From Annona cherimola (Eukaryota; Streptophyta; Magnoliopsida; Magnoliales; Annonaceae): a stretch of DNA of 64,000 nt. Position numbers and translations under genes: made by a program. Under the pieces are notes generated by a model, which saw only the letters and a program-made list of their open reading frames with translations, made no database searches and was not told the DNA's origin. The stretch lies in the NCBI GenBank assembly GCA_030490835.1, contig CM059972.1, positions 45,673,452 through 45,737,451 on the forward strand, written 5' to 3'. Each line of letters opens with the position of its first letter. Position 1 is the first letter of the stretch. Shown one piece after another: positions 61,601 to 64,000 of the stretch.

Positions 61601-64000
61601 ACTCAATTCATTTGATTTGATTTGAATACCTTTAAGGTCATCCCTTGTCGTTCGAATGGAAATGAAATGAAGGGATTGATGTTGATTGCTGATGATTGAA
61701 GTTCCTTTCGTTCGAATTAGTTATTTTGAATCTATTGGAATGCATTAAAGTTTACTCGTTCTACTTACAGTCAAATCAAGACATTTAGAATTAGTTTTAC
61801 TCAATTCTATCTAATCAAAGTTCTTTCTATCAAACTCAATACATTTGATTTGATTTGAATGCCTTTAAGGTCGTCCCTTGTCGTTCGAATGTAAATGAAA
61901 TGAAGGGATTGATGTTGATTGTTGTTGATTGAAGTTCCTTTCGTCCGAATTAGTTGTTTTGAATCTATTGGAATGCATTAAAGTTTACTCGTTCTCATTA
62001 CAGTCAAATCAAGTCAATTACATTGAGTCCTACTCAATTCTAACTAATCAAAGTTCATTATATCCAACTGAATTCATTTGATTCGATTTCAATGCCTTTA
62101 AGGTCATTCCTTGTCGTTCGAATGTAAATGAAATCATGGGATTGTTGTTAATTGTTGTTGATTGAAGTTCCTTTCGTCCAATTCAGTTGTTTTGAATCTA
62201 TTGCAATGCGTTAAAGTTTACTCGTTCTCCTTACAGTCAAATCAAGTCAATTAGATTGAGTTGTAGTCAATTCTAGCTAATCAAAGTTCATTCTATCAAA
62301 CTCAATTCATTTGATTCGATTTCAATGCCTTTAAGGTCATTCCTTGTCGTTCGAATGTAAATGAAATCATAGGATTGTTGTTAGTTGTTGTTGATTGAAG
62401 TTCCTTTTGTCCAATTCAGTTGTTTTGAATCTATTGCAATGCGTTAAAGTTTACTCGTTCTCCTTACTGTCAAATCAAGTCAATTAGATTGAGTTGTACT
62501 CAATTCTAGCTAGTCAAAGTTCATTCTATCAAACTCAATTCATTTGATTCGATTTGAATACCTTTAAGGTCATCCCTTGTCGTTCGAATGTAAATGAAAA
62601 TGAAGGGATTGTTGTTAATTGTTGTTGATTGAAGTTCCTTTCCTCCGATTCTATTGTTTCGAATCTTTTAAAATGCGTTAAAGTTTACTCGTTCTCACTA
62701 CAGTCAAATCAAGTCAATTACATTGAGTTGTACTCAATTCTAACTAATCAAAGTTCATTCTATCCAACTGAATTCATTTAATTCGATTTCAATGCCTTTA
62801 AGGTCATTCCTTGTCGTTCGAATGTAAATGAAATCATGGGATTGTTGTTAGTTGTTGTTGATTGAAGTTCCTTTCGTCCAATTCAGTTGTTTTGAATCTA
62901 TTGCAATGCGTTAAAGTTTACTCGTTCTCCTTACAGTCAAATCAAGTCAATTACATTGAGTTGTACTCAATTCTAACTAATCAAAGTTCATTCTATCAAA
63001 CTCAATTCATTTGATTCGATTTCAACGCCTTTAAGGTCATCCGTTGTCGTTCGAATGTAGATGAAATCAAGGGATTGTTGTTAATTGTTGTTCATTGAAG
63101 TTCCTTTCGTCAAATTCAGTTGTTTTGAATCTATTGGAATGCGTTAAAGTTTACTCGTTCTCCTTACAGTCAAATCAAGTCAATTAGATTGAGTTGTAGT
63201 CAATTCTAGCTAATCAAAGTTCATTCTATCAAACTCAATTCATTTGATTCGATTTCAATGCCTTTAAGGTCATTCCTTGTCGTTCGAATGTAAATGAAAT
63301 CATAGGATTGTTGTTAGTTGTTGTTGATTGAAGTTCCTTTTGTCCAATTCAGTTGTTTTGAATCTATTGCAATGCGTTAAAGTTTACTCGTTCTCCTTAC
63401 AGTCAAATCAAGTCAATTAGATTGAGTTGTACTCAATTCTAGCTAGTCAAAGTTCATTCTATCAAACTCAATTCATTTGATTCGATTTGAATACCTTTAA
63501 GGTCATCCCTTGTCGTTCGAATGTAAATGAAATGAAGGGATTGTTGTTAATTGTTGTTGATTGAAGTTCCTTCTCTCCGATTCAGTTGTTTTGAATCTTT
63601 TGGAAGGCGTTAAAGTTTACTCGTTCTCATTACAGTCAAATCAAGTCAATTACATTGAATTGTACTCAATTCTAACTAATCAAAGTTCATTCTATACAAC
63701 TCAATTCATTTGATTCGATTTGAATACCTTTAAGGTATTCCCTTGTTGTTCGAATGTAAATGAAATGAAGGGATTGATGTTGATTGTTGTTGATTAAAGT
63801 TCCTTTCGTCCGAATTAGTTGTTTTGAATCTATTGGAATGCATTAAAATTTACTCGTTCTCATTACAGTCAAATCAAGTCAATTAGATTGAGTTGTACTC
63901 AATTCTAACTAATCAAACTGCATTCTATCCAACTGAATTCATTTGATTCGATTTCAATGCCTTTAAGGTCATCCGTTGTCGTTCGAATGTAAATGAAATC
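61600..64000 (+). repeat. Mosaic tail after the 15-mer
   Basis: At about 61600 the third 15-mer copy switches from the expected CCAACTGAATTC to CAAACTCAATTC followed by TTGATTTGATTTGAATAC and GATTGCTGATGATTG. That block is otherwise found only near 21600, 26950, 32300, 36960 and 40930. Further on are TCTATTGTTTCG (62650), the AACGCC landmark form (about 63026), a one-base insertion (GAAAATGAAGGG near 62597) and a block like 42.8-43.0 kb at the end. The order matches no other single segment. Confidence 0.75.

Larger units (their letters stand above)
1..64000 (+). repeat. Tandem satellite array, 233 bp monomer, about 275 copies
   Basis: The landmark CCTTTAAGG occurs at 221, 454, 687, 920, 1153 and onward, spaced exactly 233 bp, and the register continues to the last line. 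All copies read in the same direction and I saw no inversion, spacer, transposon or unique insert. The only large break is a 76 bp deletion near 20700. Monomers fall into several recurrent variants ordered into higher-order repeats. No coding potential: TAA, TAG and TGA occur in all frames of both strands within each monomer, and the period shifts the frame each time. This entry also covers every gene-free stretch, since the whole window is gene-free. Identity as satellite DNA is direct from sequence; a centromeric or heterochromatic location is inference. The family itself is not one I recognise. Confidence 0.98.

Noticed and set aside
1..64000. Possible CRISPR array or other repeat-spacer system
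   Set aside because: The repeats are 233 bp and contiguous, with no unique spacers and no cas-like genes.
1..64000. Long open reading frames or a repetitive protein gene
   Set aside because: Stops occur in all frames of both strands in each monomer, and 233 is not divisible by 3, so the frame changes each unit. No translation gives a repeating peptide.
1..64000. rDNA or 5S spacer, tRNA clusters
   Set aside because: No rRNA or tRNA-like segment, no Pol III A/B box pair that I can recognise, and composition is about 32% GC throughout.
1..64000. Naming the host species or satellite family
   Set aside because: No gene or recognised repeat gives taxonomic information; any name would be a guess.

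Overview
The window is one uninterrupted tandem satellite array. A head-to-tail repeat of 233 bp, about 275 copies and all in the same orientation, fills it from base 1 to base 64000. I found no gene, RNA gene, transposon, CRISPR array or unique sequence. Stop codons occur in every frame of both strands of each monomer, and because 233 is not a multiple of 3 the frame shifts at every monomer, so no long reading frame survives. Base composition is AT-rich: a hand count of 481-720 gives 77 G/C in 240, about 32%. Size, homogeneity and nested multi-monomer periods point to a eukaryotic chromosome, in centromeric, pericentromeric or other heterochromatic DNA. I do not recognise the monomer and cannot name the species.

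Monomer anatomy (reference copy 221-453, counted from the CCTTTAAGG landmark): a conserved GTCGTTCGAATG core containing a CENP-B-box-like element; a run of TTG-rich decamers; a CT-rich variable stretch; then a CAAATCAAGTCAATTAGATTGA block, an ATTGAGT/ACTCAAT dyad, and a second diverged CAAA-TCAA-TCA-TT-GATT-GA block. CpG is not depleted.

Layout. (1) 1-14194: well-ordered higher-order repeats (HORs) of 12, 8, 8, 10, 8 and 10 monomers, plus a partial unit. Each unit starts with the same one-base-shorter monomer. The 8-mer and 10-mer at 4647-8838 are repeated together as a 4192 bp 18-mer at 8839-13030. (2) 14195-20871: a heterogeneous zone with short local duplications (932 bp, and a 3261 bp offset pair) and the only broken monomer seen, a 76 bp deletion near 20700. 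(3) 21105-31824: two copies of a 5360 bp 23-mer, with a third partial copy running on. (4) about 31825-41100: a 4660 bp 20-mer period containing a local 466 bp duplication. (5) about 40700-48200: a 3029 bp 13-mer, then 922 bp and 466 bp tandem duplications. (6) about 48700-52900: a 2097 bp 9-mer in two copies. (7) 53008-61600: a 3495 bp 15-mer in two and a half nearly identical copies. (8) 61600-64000: a mosaic tail mixing variants from earlier domains.

Nothing here is a pathway. The record is of repeated unequal exchange and conversion on a fixed 233 bp register: almost every HOR length is a whole multiple of 233 apart from 1-20 bp, and each exception can be traced to a specific small indel.
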